DNA from: Hellea sp964576765
Lineage (GTDB): Bacteria; Pseudomonadota; Alphaproteobacteria; Caulobacterales; Maricaulaceae
DNA: 46,659 bases
Direction: 5' to 3'
NCBI GenBank assembly: GCA_964576765.1
Contig: CAZNWH010000005.1
Span: 1 to 46,659, forward strand
Shown: positions 1 to 8,571 of the stretch, piece after piece
Numbering within the stretch: position 1 is the first letter of the stretch
Layout: each line of letters opens with the position of its first letter
Notes under the pieces: generated by a model
What the model saw: only the letters and a program-made list of their open reading frames with translations
Databases searched by the model: none
What the model was told of the DNA's origin: nothing
Position numbers and translations under genes: made by a program

Positions 1-1
1 C

Positions 2-1465
2 ATTTTCCAAAATAATCCGCACCACACCCAACGCCGCACGCCTAAGCGCATAAGGATCTTTCGACCCTGTTGGTTTTTCATCGATAGCCCAGAAACCAAC
101 GAGGGTGTCGAGCTTATCTGCGAGGGCCACTGCCACGGCCACGGGATTGGTCGGCACAGCATCGCTTGGCCCTTGGGGTTTGTAATGTTCTTCAATCGCG
201 GTTGCGATATCCGCATCTCCGCCTTCACGCCTATACATTTGCGCGCCGATTTGACCTTGAAGGGAGGTAAACTCGACCACAGTCTGCGTAACCAAATCAC
301 ATTTGGCGAGCTTGGCCGCTTGTTCCGCCACGTCAGGATTAGCCCCGACTTTTGGCGCAAGCTCTTTGGCGAGCGCCGCAACCCGTTCGGCCTTATCGCG
401 AATAGAACCAAGCTTTTTATGGAACACCACCGTGTCCAGCTTATCATAATAATCGATGAGCTTTTTCTTGGCGTCCTCGGATTGGAAGAATTGCGCGTCG
501 GCCAATCTCGCGGAGAGAACTTTGCTATTACCCTTGGCAATCTCTTTGCCGCCATCCGGCGCAGCTTGGTTAGCCACGACAATAAAATTGGGCGCAAGAT
601 CACCCGTCTTGGGGTCTTTAACAGCGAAATATTTTTGATGCGTCCGCATCGAGAGGCGAATGACTTCCCCCGGTAGCTTTAAAAAACTTGGATCCATATC
701 ACCTAAAATCACAATCGGCCATTCAGCCAATCCTGCGACTTCGTTGAGCAAGCCTTCGTCTTCGACCAGTTCCAGACCCTTGGCGGCACAGGCTGCGCGA
801 GCCTCGCTCAGGATTTTATCCTTACGCTCGCAGGTGCAGATCATGACATGACCTTTGCCTTCGAGTTGTTTGCGATAATCGTCGAAACCTTTGACCGTAT
901 AAGGTCCTTTGCCGTGACGACGGTGGCCTTCGGTTGAATTGCCCGTTTTGACTCCGCCAACTTCGAACTCAATCACTTTACCATCCAGCATACAAATCAT
1001 AGATTTAAGCGGCCGTACCCAGCGGAAAGTGGATGTGCCCGACTTCATCGATTTCGGCCACGGGAAATTATTCATGATATTCGGGATGACCTCTTTGATA
1101 ATCTCCGCGCTTTCAACGCCCGTTTTTTCAATCACGGCGACATAATATTCGCCTTTTTTTGGATCAGTCCGAATTTCAGCCTCGGAAATATCGGAAATCC
1201 CTGCCCCGCGCATAAAGCCCGCCAAAGCTTGCTCGGGCGAGCCGACACGCGGCCCCTTACGTTCTTCGGAAATATCAGGGGAGCGCAGCGGAATATCGGC
1301 GGTAAAGACTAAACGCCTTGGCCCCGTATAGCAGTGCTCGCCCTCGACGCTGAGGCCCGCTTTTTTCAGACCGTCAACCAAAGCCTTTGACAAATCTTGC
1401 CCCGCCCGTTGCTGCATCCGCGCCGGAATTTCTTCGCAAAATATTTCAAACAGAAACTCAGCCAT
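2..1465 (-). CDS. glyS: Glycine--tRNA ligase beta subunit (N-terminal 488 residues, cut by window edge)
   Basis: Beta subunit of the bacterial alpha2-beta2 glycyl-tRNA synthetase, which charges tRNA-Gly in the cytoplasm. The reading frame stays open from the ATG to the window edge and starts MAEFLFEIFCEEIPARMQQ, the typical GlyS opening. Further in, GPRRLVFTADIP and, near the edge, DEKPTGSKDPYALRRAALG are family hallmarks. Full-length GlyS is about 690 residues, so roughly 200 C-terminal residues lie outside. Its ATG overlaps the glyQ stop by one base (TAATG), so the two subunits are translationally coupled, as expected for a stoichiometric complex. Identification is secure. Confidence 0.96.
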   Translation of the reverse strand, partial: MAEFLFEIFCEEIPARMQQRAGQDLSKALVDGLKKAGLSVEGEHCYTGPRRLVFTADIPLRSPDISEERKGPRVGSPEQALAGFMRGAGISDISEAEIRTDPKKGEYYVAVIEKTGVESAEIIKEVIPNIMNNFPWPKSMKSGTSTFRWVRPLKSMICMLDGKVIEFEVGGVKTGNSTEGHRRHGKGPYTVKGFDDYRKQLEGKGHVMICTCERKDKILSEARAACAAKGLELVEDEGLLNEVAGLAEWPIVILGDMDPSFLKLPGEVIRLSMRTHQKYFAVKDPKTGDLAPNFIVVANQAAPDGGKEIAKGNSKVLSARLADAQFFQSEDAKKKLIDYYDKLDTVVFHKKLGSIRDKAERVAALAKELAPKVGANPDVAEQAAKLAKCDLVTQTVVEFTSLQGQIGAQMYRREGGDADIATAIEEHYKPQGPSDAVPTNPVAVAVALADKLDTLVGFWAIDEKPTGSKDPYALRRAALGVVRIILEN

Positions 1466-2397
1466 TATTGCCACGCGCGGTCAGTGACCACCTTCTCTGA
1501 CGCCACATGTGCTTCGGCGCAGCCCTTGGCCAGACCGCGGACGCGTTTGATATATTCCTGTCTTTGGGTGGGCGAAACAACGCCCCGCGCGTCGAGTAAA
1601 TTAAAGAGATGCGACGCCTTGAGAGCATGTTCATAGGCCGGCAGCGGCAGAGGCGTGTCCAGTTTCAAGAGATGATTACACTCAGCTTCAGCCATCTTGA
1701 ATTTCTCTAATATTTTATCTGTATCCGCATGTTCGAAATTATAGGTCGATTGCTGGACTTCATTTTGATGGAAGACATCGCCGTAAAGCACTTGGGGCGT
1801 CCCGTTAGCTTCATTGGCCTCGGTAAAGACGAGATCATAAACATTGTCCACGCCCTGCACATACATGGCGAGACGCTCCAGGCCATAGGTCAGCTCGCCC
1901 GAAACCTTCTCAAGGTCTTGCCCGCCAACCTGCTGGAAATAGGTATATTGCGAGACTTCCATGCCGTCACACCAGACTTCCCAGCCCAGCCCCCAAGCCC
2001 CGACTGTCGGGTTTTCCCAATCATCTTCGACGAAGCGGATATCATGGATATCCATATCGATACCGATAGCTTCGAGAGAACCTAGATATAGCTCTTGGTA
2101 ATTGGGCGGATTGGGCTTCATGATAACTTGAAATTGATAATAATGTTGCAAGCGGTTCGGGTTCTCGCCGTAACGTCCATCAGCAGGACGGCGCGAGGGC
2201 TGTACATAGGCGACATTCCACGGCTTGGGCCCGAGCGAGCGCAGAACCGTCGCGGGATGGAGCGTTCCCGCCCCGACCTCTGTATCAAAGGGCTGCAAGA
2301 TCACACAGCCCTGTTCGGCCCAGTAATTCTGAAGCGTCAGAATGAGCCCCTGAAAGGAGAGTGGTTTGTCAGACATATTATCTGGTTTTTTTGCCAT
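1465..2397 (-). CDS. glyQ: Glycine--tRNA ligase alpha subunit
   Basis: Catalytic alpha subunit of the tetrameric glycyl-tRNA synthetase; it forms glycyl-adenylate and works only with GlyS. The protein has 310 residues (family about 300), with the signatures FQGLILTLQNYWAEQGC and DTEVGAGTLHPATVLRSLG near the N-terminus, then the class II core GWEVWCDGMEVSQYTYFQQ. An alternative start at residue 8 (MSDKPLSFQ, position 2376) is possible; neither ATG has a strong Shine-Dalgarno. It is first in the glyQS unit, whose promoter should lie in the roughly 90-base gap before it. Confidence 0.97.
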   Translation of the reverse strand: MAKKPDNMSDKPLSFQGLILTLQNYWAEQGCVILQPFDTEVGAGTLHPATVLRSLGPKPWNVAYVQPSRRPADGRYGENPNRLQHYYQFQVIMKPNPPNYQELYLGSLEAIGIDMDIHDIRFVEDDWENPTVGAWGLGWEVWCDGMEVSQYTYFQQVGGQDLEKVSGELTYGLERLAMYVQGVDNVYDLVFTEANEANGTPQVLYGDVFHQNEVQQSTYNFEHADTDKILEKFKMAEAECNHLLKLDTPLPLPAYEHALKASHLFNLLDARGVVSPTQRQEYIKRVRGLAKGCAEAHVASEKVVTDRAWQ

Positions 2398-2490
2398 TTA
2401 CTTGGCCCTGTTTGATTTGGCGCGAACCTAGTCTTAACCACCTAAAATTCAAGATAAATAATCGGAGCCGATCCAGAGCAAATTGAAACT

Positions 2491-2715
2491 TTACGGTTTG
2501 TGAATTTCCTCGCTTAACCCCGCCTCAATAAAGGCCTGCTTAGCGTCCTCATAATCTTCATCCACGATCATTAAGCGGCGCGGGATAATACCGATAGACC
2601 CGTCAATGATGCTGACATTCTGATCCATGAGGAAAAAGGGAATGTTGGCTTCTTTGAGGACGGCTTGCGCGAAGTTAAGCGTGGCGGGGTTTACGGTTTT
2701 TAAAATGGCTATCAT
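2491..2715 (-). CDS. DUF2007 (putative signal-transducing) domain protein, copy 1
   Basis: Small cytosolic protein of 74 residues in the DUF2007 family. Biochemical role unknown; members resemble small regulatory alpha/beta domains. I chose the ATG giving MIAILKTVNPATLNFAQ because the next gene has the same layout (MICLIRTMNPVTLSYAQ). A start 18 bases further upstream would add MGLESS. Shared features of both copies are the N-terminal strand, A-x-LK-x-A-x-I in the first helix, F-D/Q-x-N in the middle, and the block RRLMxxDED near the C-terminus. It ends just downstream of glyQ's leader region and is probably cotranscribed with the second copy. Confidence 0.82.
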   Translation of the reverse strand: MIAILKTVNPATLNFAQAVLKEANIPFFLMDQNVSIIDGSIGIIPRRLMIVDEDYEDAKQAFIEAGLSEEIHKP

Positions 2716-2752
2716 TGAGCTTTCTAAGCCCAAAACACCCTGATACGAAAGC

Positions 2753-2977
2753 TTAAATCTCCATCAATTCATCGCCCAATCCTGCTGCCTCTAATATATC
2801 GCGCGCTTCTTGGGCATCTTCATCGATGACCATAAGCCGGCGGCGAACCGTTATGGTTGAGCCGTCAAGGACTGAACTATTCATATCAAAGAGGAAACTC
2901 TCAATTTCCGCGTCTTTCAAGAGTGCCTGCGCATAGCTTAAAGTCACTGGGTTCATGGTTCTGATGAGGCAAATCAT
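2753..2977 (-). CDS. DUF2007 (putative signal-transducing) domain protein, copy 2
   Basis: A 74-residue paralogue of the gene immediately downstream, of exactly the same length once the start of the other is corrected. It begins MICLIRTMNPVTLSYAQ, with a GGAGA Shine-Dalgarno placed about 8 bases before the ATG. The conserved RRLMVIDEDAQEARDILEAA block marks the DUF2007 fold. The two copies are separated by 37 bases and lie divergently from the polyprenyl synthase, so a tandem duplication with cotranscription is the simplest reading. Function unknown; no catalytic residues are evident. Confidence 0.84.
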   Translation of the reverse strand: MICLIRTMNPVTLSYAQALLKDAEIESFLFDMNSSVLDGSTITVRRRLMVIDEDAQEARDILEAAGLGDELMEI

Positions 2978-3077
2978 TAAAGGGTCTCCATTTTTGCCGT
3001 TATAGCTATCTGCGACGCCATTGGCACTTGCCGCACCGCGTAACGCGCCCTAAGTTAAAGCTAGTAATAAAGGTTAT

Positions 3078-4106
3078 ATGGTGAACGCTCCGGCACAAAT
3101 CAAACAAGACAACTGCGAAGCTCTCGGCCCGACGCCTGCCGAGCGGCTTTTGGTTATGGCAACTGAAGACATGGCGGCTGTAGACGCCTTGATTTTGGAA
3201 CGTATGGACAGTCCTGTCGGCATGATCCCTGACCTAGCACAGCATTTGGTCGGCGCAGGCGGAAAGCGCTTGCGGCCTCTTTTGACCGTCGCAACCGCGC
3301 GGCTTTGTGGATATGAAGGCACAAGTCATCATAAACTCGCCGCCGCTGTCGAATTTATTCACTCGGCCACCCTCCTTCACGATGATGTTGTTGATGAGAG
3401 CGCGCTACGCCGCGGCCAAAAACCGGCTAATCTCATTTGGGGCAATAGCGCCTCTATCTTGGTGGGTGATTTCCTCTTTGCCCGGGCATTTAATTTGATG
3501 GTTGAAACAGATTCCATGGACGCGCTTGGTATTTTGTCCAACGCTTCATCCGTGATTGCCGAAGGTGAAGTCCAGCAGCTCGCCGCGCTTCGCGATGTGA
3601 ATATGTCCGAGGCAGATTATATGGAGGTGATTTCTGCCAAAACAGCCGCGCTCTTTGCCGCAGCAACAGAAGTTTCTCCTGTCATCGCGCAGCGGTCCGA
3701 GGCCGAGCGCCAAGCTCTACGCGATTATGGCCTTAAACTCGGCCTTGCTTTTCAGCTTGTTGATGATGCTCTTGATTATGGCGGATTTGAAAGCGCTCTA
3801 GGTAAATCTATCGGTGATGACTTCCGCGAAGGTAAAATGACGCTACCTGTTATTCGGGCCGTTGCAGCCGCAGATAAAGATGAAACCCAGTTTTGGCGCC
3901 GCGTCATTGTTGATCATGCACAAACCGACGTTGATTTTGAAACAGCTGTTTCGCTCCTGCGCAAAGCAGGCGCTCTGGACGCCACTATGGACATGGCCCG
4001 TCAGTTTTCAAGTGAAGCCCGTGAAGCCCTCTCCGTTTTCCCTGAAAGTGAATGGCGTGAAACGCTCCAAGATCTCGCCGATTTCGTGGTTAACCGGATT
4101 AATTAA
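3078..4106 (+). CDS. ispB: Polyprenyl diphosphate synthase (octaprenyl type)
   Basis: Trans-isoprenyl diphosphate synthase that extends farnesyl diphosphate with isopentenyl diphosphate, probably to make the ubiquinone side chain. The 342 residues carry GGKRLRPLL at about 61-69, the first aspartate-rich motif DDVVD at 102-106 followed by RRG, GEVQQL at about 163, KTA at 188, and the second aspartate-rich motif DDALD at 229-233, then DDFREGKMTLP. An AAAGG sits just before the ATG. The product chain length (C40, C45 or C50) cannot be read with confidence, so the ispB symbol is provisional. The 3' end converges on ispE with stop codons overlapping in TTAA. Confidence 0.9.
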   Translation: MVNAPAQIKQDNCEALGPTPAERLLVMATEDMAAVDALILERMDSPVGMIPDLAQHLVGAGGKRLRPLLTVATARLCGYEGTSHHKLAAAVEFIHSATLLHDDVVDESALRRGQKPANLIWGNSASILVGDFLFARAFNLMVETDSMDALGILSNASSVIAEGEVQQLAALRDVNMSEADYMEVISAKTAALFAAATEVSPVIAQRSEAERQALRDYGLKLGLAFQLVDDALDYGGFESALGKSIGDDFREGKMTLPVIRAVAAADKDETQFWRRVIVDHAQTDVDFETAVSLLRKAGALDATMDMARQFSSEAREALSVFPESEWRETLQDLADFVVNRIN

Positions 4107-4963
4107 GACAAAGCTTCACCCAAAATGCTGGCGACACACCACCAGTGCGGGAATTGGGCTTTAATCTCAGCTTCGGCCCGAACTGCATCTTTGTGAGTTT
4201 CAAATATTCCAAAACAGGTCGCGCCCGATCCTGACATACGAGCAAGTTGACACCCTGTTTGGGAGGCTAATGCTCTAAGAGCATCGGCGATTATGGGAGC
4301 TTGAGCAATCGCGATGGGTTCAAGATCATTGCGCCCGTCCAGCGCCCGCGAGAGCAAATCACCAGATGTTTTCATGGGACGCGGCGTTTCGCGAATATCG
4401 GGTGCGGCGTCAAAAGCTTTGAAAATCGCCCCTGTCGAGACAGCCACAGCTGGATTAACCAGCACCGCATGGAGTTGACCCATCTGCGGTATAAGTTTCA
4501 CATCTTCACCAATACCTGTCATATGCGCGGTTTGGGAAGCAAGGCAAACAGGTACATCTGCCCCAAGCCCGATAGAAATCTGAGGATCATCTACCCCGCA
4601 AAGCCTTAAGATTGCTGCTGCGTTTGCACTGCCCCCACCTATACCTGCAGAGATAGGTAAGTGCTTTTCAAGAATCACAGATTGCGGTTTGGTTTTAGCT
4701 GCGCTTAGCGCCCGCAAAATTAAATTATCATCGCCTACAGTTAATCCTGCTCCAAACGGGCCGCAAATAGAGAGGTTTGTTGTTTCGGCTCCAGAAATTT
4801 CAATCTTATCCCCAATATCAGCGAAAGTAACGAGGCTATCGAGAGGATGATATCCGAAAAATGAATCATGCGGGTCTTTAATAATCCGCCCGACATGAAG
4901 GGTCAGATTGACCTTCGCCCGTGCTAACTCAGTTCTGGCGTTATCTGTTTTTGAAGTTTTTAT
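4103..4963 (-). CDS. ispE: 4-diphosphocytidyl-2-C-methyl-D-erythritol kinase, apparently with a non-canonical (ATA) start
   Basis: GHMP kinase of the MEP pathway that phosphorylates CDP-ME on the way to isopentenyl diphosphate. The frame encodes the IspE N-terminal signature LARAKVNLTLHVG, then GYHPLDSLVTFADIGD, and the ATP-binding GHMP loop LPISAGIGGGSANAAA. The C-terminus has the GSGATCFGIF motif. With initiation at ATA (4963) the protein has 286 residues, the usual family size. No ATG, GTG or TTG occurs in frame between the upstream stop (about 5024) and a TTG at 4717, which would delete the first 82 residues including the ARAKVNL motif. The ATA overlaps the TAA of the upstream TPR gene as ATAA, where relatives usually have ATGA-type coupling. 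The product call is firm; the exact start is inferred. Confidence 0.8.
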   Translation of the reverse strand: MKTSKTDNARTELARAKVNLTLHVGRIIKDPHDSFFGYHPLDSLVTFADIGDKIEISGAETTNLSICGPFGAGLTVGDDNLILRALSAAKTKPQSVILEKHLPISAGIGGGSANAAAILRLCGVDDPQISIGLGADVPVCLASQTAHMTGIGEDVKLIPQMGQLHAVLVNPAVAVSTGAIFKAFDAAPDIRETPRPMKTSGDLLSRALDGRNDLEPIAIAQAPIIADALRALASQTGCQLARMSGSGATCFGIFETHKDAVRAEAEIKAQFPHWWCVASILGEALS

Positions 4964-6690
4964 GGCAGCGCCGGAACGGCCTCTAATCCGCCCTTTAATT
5001 TTGTACGAATTGTGGCTCGTTCTTCATCGGTTGGATCATACTCAAGCGCACGTTCCCATTGATAGCCTGCCTCGCGGTAACGCCCAAGCTTCCAATACAC
5101 ATCGCCCAAATGATCGATGATAGTCGCAGAACTTGGCGAGAGCGCAACCGCGTCTTCCAACTTTACTTTAGCTTCGCTATATTGGCCAAGCTTATAATGA
5201 GCCCAGCCCAAACTGTCGACGATTGCCCCGCTATTAGGTTCTAGTTCTATTGCCTTTTTGATCATCTCAAAAGCTTGAGTCAGATTTTCCCCACGGTCTA
5301 CCCATGTGTAGCCCAGATAATTTAGGGCATCCGCATTATCAGGTTCAAGCTCTAACACGCGTTTAAAATCAGCTTCGGCACTTGACCATTGTTTTTCACG
5401 TTCATAACAAATTCCGCGAAAATAAAGCGGCTGTGTATCAGCCTTCAGCTCTTCTTCGCTCATGGATTTTACAATGGCGTCATAAATCGGCAAAGCGTCC
5501 GTATAATTCTCACGGATAAGGCGCGCCTGACCCAAAGCTTTACGGGTGGTAAAAGACGGATGGGAGGTATTAATAGCCTCCAACACCTTTAATGCCTCAT
5601 CATCTTTTTCTCTGGAAAACCAAACATTCGCCTGAGATAGTTTTGTCGAGACGAGATAATCTGATCGCGCATCAATAGCCTCGTATAGTCTCATCGCTTC
5701 ATCTTCACGTTCGGTATTTTCCAAAAGCTGGCCAAGCCAAAGCGCCGCTTTATCATGTTTGGGATCAAGGGTCAGCGCCAATCGCAAAAAGACTTCCGCA
5801 GCGTCACGCGCCCGCGCCGCAACAAAAAATGCAAAAGCTGGCTCCGTTAAAGCTCGCGCTGCTTCTTGTTTGGGAGTCAACAATCCATCAATAGACTGAT
5901 CTGCTTTCAGGGCATCAATATAGCTTCGAACCGGGCCTGTTTCAAAATTACCATTTTCCTTAGAAAACGCTTCCAACTCAACGAGCGCTATATCAGTCTC
6001 ACCTATAGCATGAAGAAAACGAGCTTTAGCAAGATTAATTTCAATTGGGTCTAAGGAAGACTCTTCAGCGAGTTTAAACGCTGCCTTTGCGGCCTCGTTA
6101 TTACCTTGCAAGGCTTCCATCTTAGCAATTTGCAAATCGGCTAAAGCATTAAAATACGATCCCCCGCCAATATCTTTAAAGGTTGTCCGAGCCTGATCAA
6201 GATCACCGCTGGAAACTTGACTCCATCCTTTGACGATGCCCATTAATATACCCATCGTCAGATCTTTAGTCTCTGTATTAAATAGGTCTTGAGCTTTTTT
6301 ATTCCGGCCTTGCTCAAAAGCCTTCGTACCTAAAATAGCGAGAGCCATCGCCTCTTTATTATCTTTACCATGTATATCTAAGGCTATTTTTTGCGTCAGA
6401 TCTATATTGCCAGCAGTCAGAGCCGAAGACATAGCCCGGCGACCCAAAGCAATATCATCATCTGCGCGAGCATAAGCTCTGTTATAGTAATCAGACCGCG
6501 CATCGGTTTTTTCAATATAATAGGCATAACTTCCTGCCAAATAATCGCCAAAGAGCTTCCCTTCTTCAGGCGTATCACTGCTCAAATATTCAGCTTCTCC
6601 TGCCCCTAATGAGCCGGATGTCTGGCAAGAGGTTTGGCACGAAGCTAATAATAATGCCGCTAATGCGGTCATATAATGACGTAATTTCAT
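4960..6690 (-). CDS. TPR-repeat outer-membrane-type lipoprotein
   Basis: Lipoprotein of 576 residues made almost wholly of tetratricopeptide repeats. From the chosen ATG the signal peptide is MKLRHYMTALAALLLASC, with LLAS|C as lipobox; an ATG 18 bases upstream would add MARKTL. TPR units are visible along the length and clearest at the C-terminus (about residues 380-560), for example A-x-YY-R-G near REKQWSSAEADFKRVLELEP and ADALNYLGYTWVDRGENL. TPR arrays mediate protein-protein contacts, so a scaffold role at the envelope is likely; the partner is unknown. It lies between ETF-QO and ispE on the same strand and overlaps ispE by four bases. A similar order is common in alphaproteobacteria. Confidence 0.83.
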   Translation of the reverse strand: MKLRHYMTALAALLLASCQTSCQTSGSLGAGEAEYLSSDTPEEGKLFGDYLAGSYAYYIEKTDARSDYYNRAYARADDDIALGRRAMSSALTAGNIDLTQKIALDIHGKDNKEAMALAILGTKAFEQGRNKKAQDLFNTETKDLTMGILMGIVKGWSQVSSGDLDQARTTFKDIGGGSYFNALADLQIAKMEALQGNNEAAKAAFKLAEESSLDPIEINLAKARFLHAIGETDIALVELEAFSKENGNFETGPVRSYIDALKADQSIDGLLTPKQEAARALTEPAFAFFVAARARDAAEVFLRLALTLDPKHDKAALWLGQLLENTEREDEAMRLYEAIDARSDYLVSTKLSQANVWFSREKDDEALKVLEAINTSHPSFTTRKALGQARLIRENYTDALPIYDAIVKSMSEEELKADTQPLYFRGICYEREKQWSSAEADFKRVLELEPDNADALNYLGYTWVDRGENLTQAFEMIKKAIELEPNSGAIVDSLGWAHYKLGQYSEAKVKLEDAVALSPSSATIIDHLGDVYWKLGRYREAGYQWERALEYDPTDEERATIRTKLKGGLEAVPALP

Positions 6691-6740
6691 CAAGGTCTTT
6701 CTGGCCATTCGGGCGTAATTTATCCAGTTAAGCGGGGTTA

Positions 6741-8468
6741 TTACATATTCGGATAGTTAGGGCCACCACCGCCTTCAGGTACTGTCCAAACGATATTCTT
6801 ACTGGGGTCTTTAATATCGCAGGTCTTACAATGGACGCAATTTTGAGCATTGATCTGGAAACGTGGATTAGATCCGTCATCCTCACGTAGCACTTCATAA
6901 ACCCCTGCCGGGCAATAACGCTGCGCGGGTTCATCAAATTGTGGAAGATTAATTGTAATTGGTACAGAGCTATCTATCAGCTTTAAATGACTAGGTTGTT
7001 CCTCGCCATGATTGGTGGCCGAAAACGACACATTTGTGAGACGGTCAAATGAGAGAACACCGTCAGCTTTCGGATAATCAATAGGTTTAAATTTGCTTAC
7101 ATCCCCAGTTGATTGCGCGTCATCTTTACCATGCGGAATTGTCATGGTTATTTTCCGTTTCCGAGAGAAAATCGATTTGATATTCATAACAAGGCCAACA
7201 ATATGAAGTTTGGTGATGGCTGCGAACCACATATCCATTCCACCCAGTAACATACCGCCCATGAGAGGTCCGAAACGCGCATTTAGTGGGGCAACATTTC
7301 TGACGGTAGCAAGGTCAGCGCCAACTGGGCCACCCAGTAACGCGGCATCGTAATCCGTTAGCTCATCCGCTGATCGCCCGTCTTGCAAGGCAGTAAAGGC
7401 GGCTTCAGCAGCTTCGATACCTGAATGCATAGCATTATGATTGCCTTTGATCCTCGGTAAGTTCACAAGACCAGCTGAACACCCCAGCAATGCGCCACCT
7501 GGAAAAGATACTTTGGGGATAGATTGCGCGCCGCCTTTGGTCACCACCCGCGCGCCATAAGCAACACGTTTTCCGCCTTGGAGAATTTTGGCAATATCGG
7601 GATGATGCTTCCAGCGTTGAAACTCAGCATAAGGGAAAAGATTAGGGTTTTTATAATTCAAATCTACAATGTAACCGAGAAAGACTTGATTGTTTTCTGC
7701 GTGATACAGGAATGAGCCACCCCCCGTTTTCCAGCCTAATGGCCAGCCTGCCGTATGAACCACCGCCCCTTCTTGATGGTTTTCGGGTTTAACATCCCAA
7801 ATTTCTTTCATGCCGAGCCCAAATTTTTGCGGGTCTTTGCCTTCATCCAGACCATATTTAGCGATGGCTATTTTAGAAAGCGAGCCTCGCGCGCCTTCGG
7901 ATAGGAAAACATATTTGCCATGTAATTCCATACCGGGCTCATAGCCTTCACCTTTGGACCCATCTTTAGATATACCAAACTCACCGGCTACAACACCTTT
8001 CACAGAACCGTCTTCACGGTAAACTAACTCTGAGCACGCCATGCCCGGGAAAACCTCGACCCCTAGACCTTCAGCCTGCTCTGCCATCCATCGGCACGTA
8101 TTAGCCATGGAGACAATGTAGTTCCCATGATTATGCATAAGTTTTGGCATAATAAAGTTCGGCACACGAAAAGACCCTGACGGGCCGAGCAATAGAAGTT
8201 TATCAGATTCAACCTTAGTTTTAACGGGTGCGCCTTTATCTTCCCAATCTGGCATTAATCGCGATAATCCACTCGGATCCAAAACCGCGCCAGAAAGAAT
8301 ATGCGCGCCGACTTCGGAGCCTTTCTCTAGGACAACAACGCTTATGTCATCCCCGCCAAGCTGCTTTAACCGGATAGCCGCCGATAATCCTGCCGGGCCA
8401 GCCCCAACAATAACAACATCATATTCCATGCTCTCGCGCTGTGCTGTAATTTGACTGCTTTCATTCAT
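6741..8468 (-). CDS. Electron transfer flavoprotein-ubiquinone oxidoreductase
   Basis: Membrane-associated FAD and 4Fe-4S enzyme that takes electrons from ETF and reduces ubiquinone, linking acyl-CoA and amino-acid dehydrogenases to respiration. The FAD dinucleotide motif VGAGPAGLSAAIRL is at about residues 21-34, followed by the VLEKGSEVGAHILSGAVLDP segment typical of ETF-QO. The C-terminus carries the cluster cysteines in RYCPAGVYEV and NCVHCKTCDIKDP. I chose the ATG (575 residues, MNESSQITAQ); a TTG 24 bases upstream is an alternative and neither has an ideal Shine-Dalgarno. Its electron donors EtfB and EtfA are encoded about 20 kb away in this window. Confidence 0.95.
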   Translation of the reverse strand: MNESSQITAQRESMEYDVVIVGAGPAGLSAAIRLKQLGGDDISVVVLEKGSEVGAHILSGAVLDPSGLSRLMPDWEDKGAPVKTKVESDKLLLLGPSGSFRVPNFIMPKLMHNHGNYIVSMANTCRWMAEQAEGLGVEVFPGMACSELVYREDGSVKGVVAGEFGISKDGSKGEGYEPGMELHGKYVFLSEGARGSLSKIAIAKYGLDEGKDPQKFGLGMKEIWDVKPENHQEGAVVHTAGWPLGWKTGGGSFLYHAENNQVFLGYIVDLNYKNPNLFPYAEFQRWKHHPDIAKILQGGKRVAYGARVVTKGGAQSIPKVSFPGGALLGCSAGLVNLPRIKGNHNAMHSGIEAAEAAFTALQDGRSADELTDYDAALLGGPVGADLATVRNVAPLNARFGPLMGGMLLGGMDMWFAAITKLHIVGLVMNIKSIFSRKRKITMTIPHGKDDAQSTGDVSKFKPIDYPKADGVLSFDRLTNVSFSATNHGEEQPSHLKLIDSSVPITINLPQFDEPAQRYCPAGVYEVLREDDGSNPRFQINAQNCVHCKTCDIKDPSKNIVWTVPEGGGGPNYPNM

Positions 8469-8571
8469 GAGTAGGACTCGCTTTTCCTGCAAAACTTTCC
8501 TAGGGAATATACAGAATCTCCCGGCGAAACAAGCACTCGCTTTGCCGCATGATAATCATTAGGAATCTGTT

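Noticed and set aside
4103..4717. Short ispE beginning at TTG 4717
   Set aside because: It would lose the conserved N-terminal ARAKVNL and GYHPLDSL motifs that remain encoded in frame upstream.
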